The notes: generated by a model not told the origin, from the letters alone. Counted from the first letter of the stretch, positions 35,462-45,880 are shown. The stretch is 64,000 nucleotides of DNA from Burkholderiales bacterium (GCA_016790165.1 JAEUPL010000006.1:62001-126000); one strand, 5' to 3'. A program made the numbers and translations.

Positions 35462-37140
35462 ATCACGCTGTACACCGGACCACCACCGCCTTCCGGCGTG
35501 ACCCAGTGAATGTTCTGCAGCGGGTCCTTGATGTCGCAGGTCTTGCAGTGCACGCAGTTCTGCGCGTTGATCTGGAGTCGCTTGCCACCGTCGTCACCGT
35601 CGACGAATTCGTACACACCGGCCGGGCAGTAACGACCTTCGGGGCCGGCGTACTTGGCGAGATTGACCTTCACAGGAATCGAGGCGTCGCGCAATTGCAG
35701 GTGCACCGGCTGGTCTTCCTCGTGGTTGGTGTTGGACAGGAACACCGACGTCAGCTTGTCGAAACTGATCACGCCATCCGGTTTCGGGTAATCGATCTTC
35801 GGCATCTGGTCAGCAGGCTTAAGGTATTCGTTGTCGGGCTTGCCGTGGCGCAGCGTCCAGCCGACCAGTTTGCCCAAGCCCAGGTCGTTCATCCACATGT
35901 GGATGCCCCCGTGCAGTGTGCCGAGTGTCATCCCCCACTTCAGACCGGGCTTGACGTTGCGCACCTTGTAGAGATCGCCCCACACCCAACTTTTCTTCCA
36001 GCCGTCGTTGTAGGCGTGAAGCTCGTCGTGTTGGCGTTCGGCCTTCAGTGCGTCAAACGCCGCCTCCGCGGCGAGCATGCCGGTCTTCATCGCGTTGTGA
36101 CTGCCCTTGATGCGCGGCAGGTTCACAAAGCCGGCGCTGCAGCCGATCAGTGCGCCGCCAGGGAACGAGAGTTTCGGCACACTCTGCAGTCCGCCCTCGT
36201 TGATGGCGCGCGCACCGTACGCCAGTCGCTTGCCGCCTTCAAACAACGGCTTGATGTGCGGATGCGTCTTGAAGCGCTGGAACTCATCGAACGGCGACAG
36301 CCAGGGATTCTCGTAATTCAGATGGATCACGAAGCCCACGGCGACCAGCGCGTCCTTGTTCTCGTTGGTCAGGTGATACAGGAACGAACCGCCACCGGTC
36401 TTCGAATCCAGCGGCCAGCCCTGCGAGTGCGTGACCAGTCCGGGCTTGTGCCTGGCCGGGTCGATCTGCCACAGTTCCTTGATGCCGATGCCGTATTTCT
36501 GCGGATCAACGCCGTCGCGCAGATTGAACTTTTTCATCAACTCCTGCGACAGCGATCCCCGCACGCCTTCGGCAAACAGCGTGTACCTGGCGTGCAGCTC
36601 CATGCCCGGCTGAAATTCACCTTTCTTCTCGCCGTCCCGGGCAATGCCCATATCGCCAGTAGCGACGCCGATCACCGCACCCGCCTCGTTGAACAGCACT
36701 TCGGCCGCCGCGAAGCCGGGATAGATCTCCACGCCCATCGCCTCGGCCTGCTCGCCCAGCCACTTGCAGACGCGGCCGAGGCTCACGATGTAGTTGCCGT
36801 GGTTGTTCATCAACTTCGGCAGAGTCCAGTTCGGAATCTTCGTTGCGCCGGTTTCGGTCAGTGTCCAGAACTGGTCGTCGGTGACCGGTGTGTGGATGGG
36901 CGCGCCCTTGTCCTTCCAGTCGGGGATCAGTTCGTTGAGGGCCGTGGGGTCAATCACGGCACCGGAAAGAATGTGGGCGCCGATTTCGCCGCCTTTCTCG
37001 AGGACACACACCGAGATTTCGCGATCATTCTCGGCGGCGAGTTGTTTCAGACGGATCGCCGCAGACAATCCGGATGGGCCGCCGCCCACGATGACTACGT
37101 CGTATTCCATCGCCTCGCGGTCGGCTCGGATGCTGGTCAT
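35458..37140 (-). CDS. Electron transfer flavoprotein-ubiquinone oxidoreductase
   Basis: 560 residues, the usual length. The FAD dinucleotide motif [18 protein letters not shown] is at ~14-31, with [15 protein letters not shown] following. The middle ubiquinone-binding region contains [22 protein letters not shown], and the C-terminal 4Fe-4S domain has CPAGVYEF and [12 protein letters not shown] with all four cysteines. It is a monotopic inner-membrane enzyme that moves electrons from EtfAB to ubiquinone. A second Met at 37110 is an alternative start. Two further genes follow with overlapping stop/start codons. Confidence 0.97.
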   Translation of the reverse strand: MTSIRADREAMEYDVVIVGGGPSGLSAAIRLKQLAAENDREISVCVLEKGGEIGAHILSGAVIDPTALNELIPDWKDKGAPIHTPVTDDQFWTLTETGATKIPNWTLPKLMNNHGNYIVSLGRVCKWLGEQAEAMGVEIYPGFAAAEVLFNEAGAVIGVATGDMGIARDGEKKGEFQPGMELHARYTLFAEGVRGSLSQELMKKFNLRDGVDPQKYGIGIKELWQIDPARHKPGLVTHSQGWPLDSKTGGGSFLYHLTNENKDALVAVGFVIHLNYENPWLSPFDEFQRFKTHPHIKPLFEGGKRLAYGARAINEGGLQSVPKLSFPGGALIGCSAGFVNLPRIKGSHNAMKTGMLAAEAAFDALKAERQHDELHAYNDGWKKSWVWGDLYKVRNVKPGLKWGMTLGTLHGGIHMWMNDLGLGKLVGWTLRHGKPDNEYLKPADQMPKIDYPKPDGVISFDKLTSVFLSNTNHEEDQPVHLQLRDASIPVKVNLAKYAGPEGRYCPAGVYEFVDGDDGGKRLQINAQNCVHCKTCDIKDPLQNIHWVTPEGGGGPVYSVM

Positions 37141-37154
37141 AAAAGCTATCTCAC

Positions 37155-37721
37155 TCAGTTCGATGACTCGGGAACAGGGCCGCGAACGGCGCGGTCATGC
37201 AGGGGTTTATACATGCGGAACTTGTCGTCCTCGATGCAGATGTTTTCGAAGCCGAACCGTGCGTACAGTCGCACCGCAGGGTTGTCGACAAAGACGTTGA
37301 GCGATACAAACTGGCACCCGTCAGCGAGCGCAGCGGTGAGGATCGCATTGAGCAACGCCGTGCCTCCGCCGCGCTGACGTGCCGCGCCGAGCAACTGCAA
37401 ATCACCAATATGCAGCGAGGGACGGGCATAGCGATCCCGCTGCGTCGTGGCAAAGCCAGCGAACTTGCCGTGCTCGGTAAGCAGCCAGAATTGCCGCTGC
37501 GCCGTGCGCTCGTCCCAGGCGGCGGCGTCCCAGATCAGGGAACGCGCGGCAAGGTAGGGGCCCATGTTGGCTCGGGCGAGCTCGTGGCAGATGCGGTGGA
37601 TGCGTCGTGGCACCGCTGCCGGGCAGTCGATCGACCACATCGCAGACGGAGCCGCGGCGCGCGCCCGCATTGGGCTGGCGACGGCAGGCATCAACGGACG
37701 AGGCTCCAGCGTCTCTAACAT
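37155..37721 (-). CDS. GNAT-family N-acetyltransferase
   Basis: 188 residues if ATG 37721 is used; Met at 37691 is a strong alternative because CTGGAG lies upstream of it. The GNAT core is seen as [25 protein letters not shown] (motif A with [10 protein letters not shown]) and [20 protein letters not shown] (motif B). A TATAAT sequence on the minus strand at 37733-37728 would start transcription near 37721, so the message may be leaderless or use the inner start. It ends 14 nt before the ETF-QO start. Confidence 0.8.
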   Translation of the reverse strand: MLETLEPRPLMPAVASPMRARAAAPSAMWSIDCPAAVPRRIHRICHELARANMGPYLAARSLIWDAAAWDERTAQRQFWLLTEHGKFAGFATTQRDRYARPSLHIGDLQLLGAARQRGGGTALLNAILTAALADGCQFVSLNVFVDNPAVRLYARFGFENICIEDDKFRMYKPLHDRAVRGPVPESSN

Positions 37722-37780
37722 CAGCCGATTATAGTTAGCGTTCAGACGCATTTTTGCTCGGCTGGAAGGTCGTTTTTTCG

Positions 37781-38221
37781 ATGGATCACTCCAAACAGTT
37801 GGTCGCCGTCGCCGCGTTGCGCGACGTCGTGATGCACGAAGTGCTCTTGCCAGTGCGCTGGGGCGATATGGACGCTTACCAGCACGTCAACAACACGGTC
37901 TACTTCCGCTACATGGAACAGTGCCGGCTGGAGTGGTTTGCCAAGCTGGGATTCGAAACCGTCGGCGTGGATATCGTGCCGATTCTGGTGGAGGCGAACT
38001 GCCGCTTCATCCGCGCCGTCACGCATCCGGCCACGGTTCGTGTGACGATTCGTGTGACGGACATCGGCCCCAAGATTGTCGAGACCACGCACGATCTGTT
38101 CGTCGGCGACGATCTCTACGCCACGGGCATCTGCAAATTGCTGTGGATGAGTCGCAGCGCCAACAAGGGAGTCGCGTTGCCTGACGCGGTGCGTACGCGC
38201 CTCCTGGCGGTGAAGCCGTGA
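37781..38221 (+). CDS. 4-hydroxybenzoyl-CoA thioesterase-like acyl-CoA thioesterase
   Basis: 146 residues from ATG 37781. The hot-dog fold signature [28 protein letters not shown] includes the catalytic Asp and the HVNN motif of YbgC/FadM-type enzymes. It hydrolyses acyl-CoA thioesters in the cytosol. It is followed after 28 nt by the acetoacetyl-CoA synthetase gene, so it probably trims or recycles CoA esters in the same pathway. Confidence 0.9.
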   Translation: MDHSKQLVAVAALRDVVMHEVLLPVRWGDMDAYQHVNNTVYFRYMEQCRLEWFAKLGFETVGVDIVPILVEANCRFIRAVTHPATVRVTIRVTDIGPKIVETTHDLFVGDDLYATGICKLLWMSRSANKGVALPDAVRTRLLAVKP

Positions 38222-38249
38222 TCGTGAAGCGCTGCGACCGGACGTCACC

Positions 38250-40193
38250 GTGAGCGCGCCGCTGTGGACACCGTCACCCGAGCGGGTCGCCAGCACGCGC
38301 ATGGCCGCGTTTACCCAGCGCTTGCGTGACCAATACGGACAGCGCTTCCCCGACTATTGGAACCTCTGGCGCTGGTCGATCGCCAACAAGGAATACTTCT
38401 GGCGCGAGCTCTGGGATTTCTGCGGCGTTGTCGGCGAGCAAGGCGAGCGCACGCTGATTGACGGCCATTTGATGCCAGGCGCGGCGTGGTTCCCCGACGC
38501 AAGACTCAACTTCGCCGAGAACCTGCTCAGGAAGCGTGGCACTGAGGATGCGCTGGTGTTCTGGAACGAGCAGGGAGAGCGGCGCCGCTGCTCGTTCGAC
38601 GCGCTGCGCCACGAAGTCGCGCGTGCGCAGCGCGCGCTGCGTGAAGCCGGTGTGCAGGCGGGTGACCGGGTGGCGAGCATGCTGCCCAACATTCCCGAGG
38701 CCGCCATCGCCATGCTCGGTGCGACGAGCCTTGGCGCCACGTGGTCGTCATCCTCGCCGGACTTTGGCGTGCAAGGCGTGCTCGACCGCTTTGCGCAAAT
38801 TGCGCCGAAAGTGCTGTTCGCCGTGAACGGCTACTTCTACAACGGCAAGTTCATCGACACCCGCGACAAAGGGCGTGAAATCGCTGCACGTCTGCCGAGC
38901 GTGGAGCGCGTGGTCTGGGTGGAGTACATCGCCGATCACCCGGTCGATGGCGGTGCGGGAAACCAGCCGTGGACCCAGTTTGTTGCCAACGACGCGGTCG
39001 AACCTACCTTCGAGCGCTTCCCGTTTGATCATCCGCTGGTGATTGTTTACTCCAGCGGCACCACGGGCCTGCCCAAGTGCATGGTGCACGGCGCCGGTGG
39101 CACGCTACTTCAACATGTCAAGGAGCACGCGCTGCACAGCGATGTGCGCGACGGTGACCGCGTGTTTTACTTTTCCACCACCGGCTGGGTGATGTGGAAT
39201 TGGCTCATCTCGGGGCTGGCAACGGGCGCGACGTGCATGCTCTACGACGGCTCGCCGTTCGCCAACGGGGGCCGCGTGCTGTGGGACTACGCCGAGAGCG
39301 AACGTTTCACGCTGTTCGGCACCAGCGCCAAGTACATCGATGCGATCAAAAAGGCCGGCGTCGTGCCGCGCCGTTCTCACGCGTTGCCGGCGTTGCGCGC
39401 CGTGCTGTCGACCGGTTCACCGCTGTTGCCGGAGAGCTTCGACTACGTCTACCAATGCGTGAAGCCCGACGTGCACCTGGCGTCGATTTCCGGCGGCACC
39501 GACATCATGGCCTGCTTCGCGGCGGGCAACCCGATGCTGCCCGTGTACCGCGGCGAGCTGCAATGCCGGGGCCTCGGTATGGCCACCGATGTGTTCGACG
39601 ACGGCGGGCATTCCCGGGTAGGCGAAATGGGTGAACTGGTTTGTACCCAGACCTTTCCTTCGATGCCGCTCTACTTCATGAACGACCCGGATGGCGCGCG
39701 TTACCGGGCGTCGTACTTTGAGCGCTTCCCGGGGCTATGGTGTCACGGCGACTGGTGTCAGATCACCGAGCACGACGGCATGGTCATCGTTGGCCGTTCG
39801 GATGCGACGCTGAATCCCGGCGGCGTGCGCATCGGCACGGCCGAGATTTACCGACAGGTCGAAACGCTGCCCGAGGTTGTGGAATCCATCGTCATCGGGC
39901 AAATCTTTCACGGCGACACGCGCGTGGTGCTGTTCGTCAAACTCGCCGAGGGCCTCAGGCTCGATGCGGCGCTGATCGCAAAAATCAAGGAGCGGATCCG
40001 CGACAACACCACGCCACGCCACGTACCGGCCAGGGTGGTGCAGGTGCCCGACATTCCGCGCACCAAAAGCAACAAGATCGTTGAACTCGCCGTGCGCGAT
40101 GTGGTGCATGGACGCAACGTCAAAAACGTTGACGCCTTGGCCAACCCCGAAGCGCTGGAGCACTTTCGCAACCGGGTGGAGCTTGCGTCGTGA
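38250..40193 (+). CDS. Acetoacetate-CoA ligase
   Basis: 647 residues from GTG 38250, the length of acetoacetyl-CoA synthetases. It has the ATP-binding P-loop [18 protein letters not shown] (~residue 268), the family-specific N-terminus [36 protein letters not shown], the adenylate motif [10 protein letters not shown] and the catalytic-lysine region [10 protein letters not shown]. It activates acetoacetate with ATP and CoA in the cytosol. Repeat copy 4 begins 20 bp after its stop, and the CoA-transferase genes for the same substrate follow. Confidence 0.95.
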   Translation: MSAPLWTPSPERVASTRMAAFTQRLRDQYGQRFPDYWNLWRWSIANKEYFWRELWDFCGVVGEQGERTLIDGHLMPGAAWFPDARLNFAENLLRKRGTEDALVFWNEQGERRRCSFDALRHEVARAQRALREAGVQAGDRVASMLPNIPEAAIAMLGATSLGATWSSSSPDFGVQGVLDRFAQIAPKVLFAVNGYFYNGKFIDTRDKGREIAARLPSVERVVWVEYIADHPVDGGAGNQPWTQFVANDAVEPTFERFPFDHPLVIVYSSGTTGLPKCMVHGAGGTLLQHVKEHALHSDVRDGDRVFYFSTTGWVMWNWLISGLATGATCMLYDGSPFANGGRVLWDYAESERFTLFGTSAKYIDAIKKAGVVPRRSHALPALRAVLSTGSPLLPESFDYVYQCVKPDVHLASISGGTDIMACFAAGNPMLPVYRGELQCRGLGMATDVFDDGGHSRVGEMGELVCTQTFPSMPLYFMNDPDGARYRASYFERFPGLWCHGDWCQITEHDGMVIVGRSDATLNPGGVRIGTAEIYRQVETLPEVVESIVIGQIFHGDTRVVLFVKLAEGLRLDAALIAKIKERIRDNTTPRHVPARVVQVPDIPRTKSNKIVELAVRDVVHGRNVKNVDALANPEALEHFRNRVELAS

Positions 40194-40212
40194 CTCATCC
40201 CCGCTGGCAGTA

Positions 40213-40330
40213 CAGCTTTTGTGCTGTACCGACCAGCGGGCGGTCGCTAGCTCCGAATTTAATGAAAAGTCGACTTGTGGACTTTGTCCGCCCTAACGAC
40301 CACCTGACAGTGATTTTGCCGAAAAAGCTG
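40213..40330. repeat. 118-bp palindromic dispersed element, copy 4
   Basis: Begins CAGCTTTTG and ends GAAAAAGCTG, exactly 118 bp, with GTCGAC at 40269-40274 in the exact centre inside AAGTCGACTTG. The left half has CGACC/GGTCG arms with a 7-nt loop, and a TACAGC/GCTGTA hairpin at the very start. It lies between two co-directional acetoacetate genes. Confidence 0.85.
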
Positions 40331-40449
40331 TTGCATGATCTTTCTCCGGGCAACCGGATTTTTTGTGCGCCGCATCAAAGTGCCGGCGCAAACCCCTAAA
40401 ATCGGCTCGTCAACCACATCGCTCCCCAGGCGGGGGTTCGGAGCACAGC

Positions 40450-41145
40450 GTGAACAAGGTATTCCCGAGCGCCGACGCGGCGCTCACCGACATTATCAAG
40501 GACGGCCAGACGCTTGGCGTGGGCGGCTTCGGCCTCTGCGGCATCCCCGAGGCGCTGATCGACGCGCTGGTGCGCACCGGCAAGAGCGGCCTGACGGCGG
40601 TGTCGAACAACGCCGGTGTCGACGGCTTTGGCTTGGGCAAACTACTGGCGACGCGGCAGATCAAGAAGATGATCTCGAGCTACGTGGGTGAAAACAAGGA
40701 GTTCGAGCGGCAGTACTTGTCCGGCGAACTCGAACTCGAATTCACGCCGCAGGGCACGCTGGCCGAGAAGCTGCGCGCGGGCGGCGCTGGCATTCCGGCG
40801 TTCTTCACCAAGACCGGCGTCGGCACCATCGTCGCCGACGGCAAGGAAATCCGGGAGTTTGATGGCGTGAAGTACGTGATGGAGCGATCGATCACTCCGG
40901 ACGTGTCGCTGGTCAAGGCCTACATCGCCGACAAATCCGGCAACCTCGTGTTCCGCAAGACGGCGCGCAACTTCAACCCGAACGTAGCGATGGCGGGCAA
41001 GATCACGGTGGTCGAAGTCGAAAAAATCGTCGAGACTGGCGCGCTCGATCCCGATCAGGTGCACTTGCCGGGCATCTTCGTCCACCGCATCGTGCTCAAC
41101 GCGACGCCCGAGAAGCGCATTGAGCAACGAACAGTTCGCGCTTAG
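40450..41145 (+). CDS. scoA: Succinyl-CoA:3-ketoacid CoA-transferase subunit A
   Basis: 231 residues from GTG 40450. Family motifs: [20 protein letters not shown] (oxyanion glycines), [40 protein letters not shown] and [15 protein letters not shown]. With subunit B it swaps CoA between succinyl-CoA and acetoacetate. Unlike most sco operons, subunit B does not follow directly; a 246-bp gap lies between them. Confidence 0.95.
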   Translation: MNKVFPSADAALTDIIKDGQTLGVGGFGLCGIPEALIDALVRTGKSGLTAVSNNAGVDGFGLGKLLATRQIKKMISSYVGENKEFERQYLSGELELEFTPQGTLAEKLRAGGAGIPAFFTKTGVGTIVADGKEIREFDGVKYVMERSITPDVSLVKAYIADKSGNLVFRKTARNFNPNVAMAGKITVVEVEKIVETGALDPDQVHLPGIFVHRIVLNATPEKRIEQRTVRA

Positions 41146-41391
41146 CGAACCGTTCGAGGACGACACGCCGCGGCGCTATGACGACGCTTCGCTATGACGA
41201 CGCGCTTCGCGCTAGGACGCAAGGTTACGTTGACTGATTTCTTGTTTCTATCTCTTTGATCCCCTAAAGTTTTGACTCGCAGTCACAGCATGAATAGCAC
41301 GAAACCGATGGCCAAGCTTTGCGTCATAGACGCCTCGCGTCGTCGTCCTTCGTCCTTCGTCCTGCGACGAGCGTAGCGAGGAGCCCTCCCC
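41146..41391. repeat. 246-bp low-complexity spacer splitting scoA and scoB
   Basis: Contains a tandem GCTATGACGACGC pair (41174-41186 and 41190-41202) and a CGTCCTT heptamer tandem at 41344-41362, the latter complementary in character to the GACGA-rich left end. The middle is AT-richer than its surroundings. A related GACGAAT/CGTCCTT arrangement separates tatA from tatB. No gene is seen. Confidence 0.6.
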
Positions 41392-42030
41392 ATGCCCTGG
41401 AATCGTGACGAAATGGCGGCGCGTGCCGCGAAAGAGCTGCAAGACGGCTTTTATGTGAATCTCGGCATCGGCTTGCCGACGCTGGTGGCGAACCACGTGC
41501 CGCCAGGCATGGAGGTGTGGCTGCAAAGCGAGAATGGCTTGCTCGGCATCGGCCCGTTCCCGACGGAAGATCAGGTCGATGCTGACCTGATCAACGCTGG
41601 CAAGCAGACGGTCACCACGCTCCCCGGTTCGTCGATTTTCTCGTCGGCCGACAGCTTCGGCATGATTCGTGGTGGCAAGATCAATCTCGCCATTCTCGGC
41701 GCCATGCAAGTGAGCGAGAAGGGCGATCTGGCCAACTGGATGATTCCGGGCAAGATGGTCAAAGGCATGGGCGGTGCGATGGATCTCGTCGCCGGCGTGG
41801 GCCGCGTCGTCGTGCTCATGGAGCACGTGGCGAAGAAGAAGGATGGCACGACGGACATGAAAATCCTGCCGGCCTGCAATCTCCCGTTGACTGGCGTTGG
41901 CGTTGTCAATCTCATCATCACCGATCTTGGCGTAATGGAAGTGACGGCCGGCGGACTCAAGCTGGTTGAACTGGCGCCCGGCGTCACGCGCGAGGACATC
42001 GTCGCCGCAACCGGTTGCCCGCTGCACTAG
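41392..42030 (+). CDS. scoB: Succinyl-CoA:3-ketoacid CoA-transferase subunit B
   Basis: 212 residues. [17 protein letters not shown] and the catalytic glutamate in [13 protein letters not shown] are diagnostic, followed by [19 protein letters not shown] and [12 protein letters not shown]. It supplies the active-site Glu that forms the enzyme-CoA thioester. GAGGAG at 41379-41384 is a good ribosome-binding site. It works with the scoA product in acetoacetate use or formation. Confidence 0.96.
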   Translation: MPWNRDEMAARAAKELQDGFYVNLGIGLPTLVANHVPPGMEVWLQSENGLLGIGPFPTEDQVDADLINAGKQTVTTLPGSSIFSSADSFGMIRGGKINLAILGAMQVSEKGDLANWMIPGKMVKGMGGAMDLVAGVGRVVVLMEHVAKKKDGTTDMKILPACNLPLTGVGVVNLIITDLGVMEVTAGGLKLVELAPGVTREDIVAATGCPLH

Positions 42031-42051
42031 CGCTCGCAGCCGACTGGCAAT

Positions 42052-43386
42052 TTGCACTTGATTCGCGTTTCGCGCACCGCAGCGAGTCGCATTGCCGCGG
42101 CGCTCGCGGCTCTGGCGCTGGCGTTGGCGGCGTCGGTGCGCGCCGCCGAGACGGCGTCATTGCCGCCGCCGTCCGCGGCCGGGCAGCGCCTGTTCGATAG
42201 CGCGCGCGACAAGCTGGTGCAACTGCGTGTCCTCACGCGCGCGGGTAGTTCGCAATCCACCGTCGGCTCGGGGTTTTTGATCCGTACCGATGGCACCGCA
42301 CTGACCAACTATCACGTCGTCTCGCTGCTGGTGATGGAGCCGCAGCGCTATCGCGCTGAATATGTGCGGGTGGATGGCAAGCGCGGCGCTGTCAAATTGC
42401 TCGGTTTTGACGTGGTGCACGATCTGGCGCTGGTGCAACTCGAGGGCGTCACGCAAGCCGCGCACTTCAATCTGCGCCCCGAGGCTGAGCCACTGCGGCA
42501 GGGCGAAAAGATCTATTCGCTCGGTAACCCGCTCGATCTCGGCTTTGCCATTTCCGAGGGCACCTACAACGGCATCGTTGAGCGCCGCCTGTACGACACT
42601 ATTCACTTCACGGGCGCGCTGAATCCGGGAATGAGCGGCGGCCCCGGGCTCGATGAAGCCGGGCGCGTGATCGGTGTGAACGTCGCCGGCACTGGCGGTG
42701 AATTGGCGAATCTGCTCGTGCCGCTGGCGTATGTGCGTGCGCTGCTGGCCGCTCCGCCCCCCGTGTCACCCGACAAAACGGCCGTGACGCCGCAGCTGCT
42801 GCAGCATCAGGACGCGATGATGCGGGCGTTGATGGGGGCGCCGTTTCCCACCCAGTCACTGGGCCCAGCGACGGTGCCCGTGGGCAACGAAAAACTGATG
42901 CGCTGCTGGGGTCAGTCGAATGCCAAACCCGACAAGCCGTGGCGGACCGAGTCGATCAGTTGTAACCTGCAGAGCAGCCTCTACATCGAGCAGTCGTTCA
43001 ACACCGGCTCGGTGCGCTGGACGCACACCTACCGCCGTGGCGAAAAACTCGGCGCACTCAAGTTCTCCGCGTGGCACGCACGCAGCATGGGCGGCACGGC
43101 AGCGGGAGGCGAGAAACCGTCGCGTTTTCTGACGCGCAGCCACTGCAATGAAGATTTCGTCACGATGGCGGCGACGGGCAAGCGCAGCAAGACGGTGGCT
43201 CGCGTGAGCACCTGCGTGCGCGCGCATCGTGAGTTCGAAGGGCTGTTCGACATGTCGCTCAATGTCACCTCGGTGGATCGCGACATTGAGGGGCTGACAA
43301 GCACGCTCGAATTGCGCGGCGTGTCGTTCGCCAATGGCATGCGCCTGCAACAGGCGTTTGTTGAGGCCAGCGGATGGACGCCATGA
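42052..43386 (+). CDS. Exported trypsin-like serine protease (S1C-like, no PDZ)
   Basis: 444 residues from TTG 42052 (TTG 42058 also possible; no clear ribosome-binding site). A signal peptide ends near SVRAAE. The catalytic triad is His88 (TNYHVV), Asp124 (HDLALVQ) and Ser195 (NPGMSGGPGL). After the protease domain (~50-230) there is no PDZ domain; instead a ~200-residue Cys-containing domain of unknown type follows (MRCWGQSNAK, SHCNEDF, STCVRAH). Its stop overlaps the next start (ATGA), so it is coupled to the FHA-like membrane protein. Location: periplasm. Confidence 0.82.
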   Translation: MHLIRVSRTAASRIAAALAALALALAASVRAAETASLPPPSAAGQRLFDSARDKLVQLRVLTRAGSSQSTVGSGFLIRTDGTALTNYHVVSLLVMEPQRYRAEYVRVDGKRGAVKLLGFDVVHDLALVQLEGVTQAAHFNLRPEAEPLRQGEKIYSLGNPLDLGFAISEGTYNGIVERRLYDTIHFTGALNPGMSGGPGLDEAGRVIGVNVAGTGGELANLLVPLAYVRALLAAPPPVSPDKTAVTPQLLQHQDAMMRALMGAPFPTQSLGPATVPVGNEKLMRCWGQSNAKPDKPWRTESISCNLQSSLYIEQSFNTGSVRWTHTYRRGEKLGALKFSAWHARSMGGTAAGGEKPSRFLTRSHCNEDFVTMAATGKRSKTVARVSTCVRAHREFEGLFDMSLNVTSVDRDIEGLTSTLELRGVSFANGMRLQQAFVEASGWTP

Positions 43387-44453
43387 GCGACCAATCAGCT
43401 CCCGTCGGCCCTGGCGCCGTGCCGCTCGATCCTGCGGACGCTCACGTCGCGACGGCATCGGCGTCGGACGCAAACTGGGTGTTTGTGGAAACCCTCGACA
43501 AGCACGATGGCCTGCGCGAACGCCATCGTTTCCTGTCGCTTCCGATTGGCATTGGTACCGCCTACCGTAACGACCTGATCCTCGACGGCGACGATCATCG
43601 CGACGGTCTGCATTCGGCCGCCCGTATTGTGCGCGGCGACGACGGTGGGCTGTGGGTTGAAGCGCTGGACGGCGCGCCCGACTTGTGGGCACCGGGTGGC
43701 AAAACACGGCGCTGGCGCGTGGACGGCAACGCCAGCTTTATCGTGGGTGGTCAGCGGCTCCGGGTGCGCACCGCGGATTTTGTGCCCGCCCCGGCACCGC
43801 GCGTGCCGGTGTTGCGCGGGGTCGGCTCGAAGGCCTGGCTCTGGGCGCTGCCGCTAGCCCTTGTCACCCTGTTGTTCGAGGTATGGATTGGCGACCTTGA
43901 TGGTGAGCGTCAGTCGGTCTACCTGACCACAGTGTTTAGCGCGGCGATGGTGCTGGCGCTCTGGGCGGGGGCTTGGGCACTCGTGTCGCGACTGACCGGG
44001 CGCGTGAGCCACTTTCTCACCCATCTCGCCCTGGCTGCCATGGCAGTCGTCGCGCTGTTCGTGCTCGATTACGCGTTCGACACCCTCGCGTTTTCATTCA
44101 ATCTCGCGATCATCCAGAAATATGACTATGCCCTGGTTGGCCTCGTTATCGGCGCGCTGGTGTGGTGTCACGCCTTCCTTGTGGTACGCACGCACGCACG
44201 GACGGCGGCGGTTGCTGCCGTTCTGGTGGGCGGCGCACTGTTTGCATTCCAGGCGTTGGGCGCCTACAACCAGCGCGGCAGCCTGGCCAGCAGCTCGACG
44301 CTGAGCGTGTTGCGTCCGCCGTCGCTTCGTGTCGCGACGGGGCACTCATCGGCAGAGTTTTTCTCCGACACCGCCACACTGAAATTGCGACAACGCGCGG
44401 AGTCTTCGCGACCGGAAAAGCCGGAAGGCAACGACTACTCGTTTGACGAATAG
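43383..44453 (+). CDS. Membrane protein with degenerate FHA-like N-terminal domain
   Basis: 356 residues from ATG 43383. Residues ~30-135 look like a divergent FHA domain: IGIGTAYRNDLILDGDD, then LHSAARIVRGDDGGLWVEALD and a late beta strand FIVGGQRLRVRTADF. About five membrane helices follow (~155-300), then a short Ser-rich tail. FHA domains bind phosphothreonine; here the canonical Arg/Ser are not obvious. Coupling by ATGA to the exported protease suggests a joint envelope-stress or proteolysis role, which is inference. Confidence 0.7.
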   Translation: MSDQSAPVGPGAVPLDPADAHVATASASDANWVFVETLDKHDGLRERHRFLSLPIGIGTAYRNDLILDGDDHRDGLHSAARIVRGDDGGLWVEALDGAPDLWAPGGKTRRWRVDGNASFIVGGQRLRVRTADFVPAPAPRVPVLRGVGSKAWLWALPLALVTLLFEVWIGDLDGERQSVYLTTVFSAAMVLALWAGAWALVSRLTGRVSHFLTHLALAAMAVVALFVLDYAFDTLAFSFNLAIIQKYDYALVGLVIGALVWCHAFLVVRTHARTAAVAAVLVGGALFAFQALGAYNQRGSLASSSTLSVLRPPSLRVATGHSSAEFFSDTATLKLRQRAESSRPEKPEGNDYSFDE

Positions 44454-44572
44454 GTGCTTCGGCGGCGCGTCGGCCGGCGCCGACGCGGCTTGTTGCACTC
44501 ACCGTGGCACAGCCGCTATGCTCGGCAGGTCATTTCTCTGGATGCTTGCGACGCGCCAAGCCCCCCGCTCCC

Positions 44573-45880
44573 ATGAGTCTGTCCCACGATTCCAACGCAG
44601 GTGTGGCGCCCGTGCCTCCGGTGACGCGCCGCGAGGTTTGGGCATGGGCGATGTATGACTTTGCCAACTCGGGCTACACCACCGTCGTCATCACTGCCAT
44701 TTTCAACGCCTTCTTCGTAAGCGTGCTGGCCAATGGCGCCGACTGGGGGACCTTGCTCTGGACGGTCGTGGTGGCGGCGTCTTACCTGATCGTAATGATT
44801 GTCGGGCCAGTGCTTGGCGCATGGGCGGATCGCCGCGCTGCCAAGAAGCGGGTGCTGGCGCTAGTCACGGCGGGCTGCGTGCTCACCACACTCGCGCTGG
44901 CACCGGTCTCCATGCGTGGCACCGACGGGCTGTGGCTCGCATGTGCCGTCTTCATCGCCAGCAACGTGTTCTACTCGCTGGGCGAGAACTTTACGGCGGC
45001 GTTTCTGCCCGAGCTGGCGGAAAGCAGGCACATCGCCAAGGTATCCGCCTGGGGCTGGAGCCTGGGCTATGTTGGCGGGTTGCTGACGCTCGGCATTTGC
45101 CTCGCCTGGGTGATGTCGCAACAGGCCGCCGGCGCAAAGGCGATTGACTACGTGCCGTGGACACTGGTGATCACGGCGGCGATTTATGCCTTGGCCAGCG
45201 TGCCCACGTTCCTCTATGTGCGCGAGCGGGCGCTGCCGCGACACGATGTGGATGCCAGTCATGTGTTGGCGCAGCTCACCCGATCGCTCGCGATGTTGCG
45301 CAAGTACCCCGACCTGCGCCGCTTTTTTTGGGCCGGGCTGGCGTATCAAGCCGGACTGGCGGTCGTCATTACGCTGGCGTCGGTGTATGCCGAACAGGCG
45401 CTCGGTTTCAAGATGGCGGATACCATCAAACTGCTTCTGGTGGTCAACGTTTCGGCGGCGATTGGCGCATTCGTGTTTGGCTACGTGCAGGACCGCCTCG
45501 GCCACAAGACTACGCTGGCGATCACGCTCTGGATTTGGATTGCGACCGTCATTGTCGCGTATGCCTGGCACACGCAGACCGGCTTCTGGATTGCCGCCAA
45601 TCTGGCGGGTCTTTGTCTTGGCGCGTCGCAGTCTGGCGGTCGCGCGCTGGTCGGCGTCATGAGTCCCCGCAGCCAGATCGCCGAGTTCTATGGCCTGTGG
45701 GGACTCGTGGTGCGCCTTGCTGGCGTGATCGGGCCGCTGCTCTACGGGTTGGTGACGTGGGCCACGGCCGGCAATCACCGCCTCGCGCTGCTGGTGACGG
45801 GCGTCATGTTTGTCATTGGCTTGCTCCTGCTGCTCCGAGTGGATGTCGCGGCGGGCGAGGCGCGGGCGACGACCGAGTAG
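44573..45880 (+). CDS. MFS transporter, UMF1/Atg22-like
   Basis: 435 residues from ATG 44573 with about 12 hydrophobic helices. The N-terminus REVWAWAMYDFANSGYTTVVITAIFN is the hallmark of the UMF1/Vps22 (Atg22-like) group. VLGAWADRRAAKKR is the loop 2-3 motif and GASQSGGRALVGVMSPRSQIAEFYGLW is typical of the second half. It resides in the inner membrane and probably effluxes amino acids or small metabolites. The substrate is unknown. Confidence 0.9.
   Translation: MSLSHDSNAGVAPVPPVTRREVWAWAMYDFANSGYTTVVITAIFNAFFVSVLANGADWGTLLWTVVVAASYLIVMIVGPVLGAWADRRAAKKRVLALVTAGCVLTTLALAPVSMRGTDGLWLACAVFIASNVFYSLGENFTAAFLPELAESRHIAKVSAWGWSLGYVGGLLTLGICLAWVMSQQAAGAKAIDYVPWTLVITAAIYALASVPTFLYVRERALPRHDVDASHVLAQLTRSLAMLRKYPDLRRFFWAGLAYQAGLAVVITLASVYAEQALGFKMADTIKLLLVVNVSAAIGAFVFGYVQDRLGHKTTLAITLWIWIATVIVAYAWHTQTGFWIAANLAGLCLGASQSGGRALVGVMSPRSQIAEFYGLWGLVVRLAGVIGPLLYGLVTWATAGNHRLALLVTGVMFVIGLLLLLRVDVAAGEARATTE

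Noticed and set aside
35341..37377. 678-codon plus-strand open frame
   Set aside because: It is the antisense shadow of ETF-QO, with no domain and an odd His/Val/Gln-rich composition.
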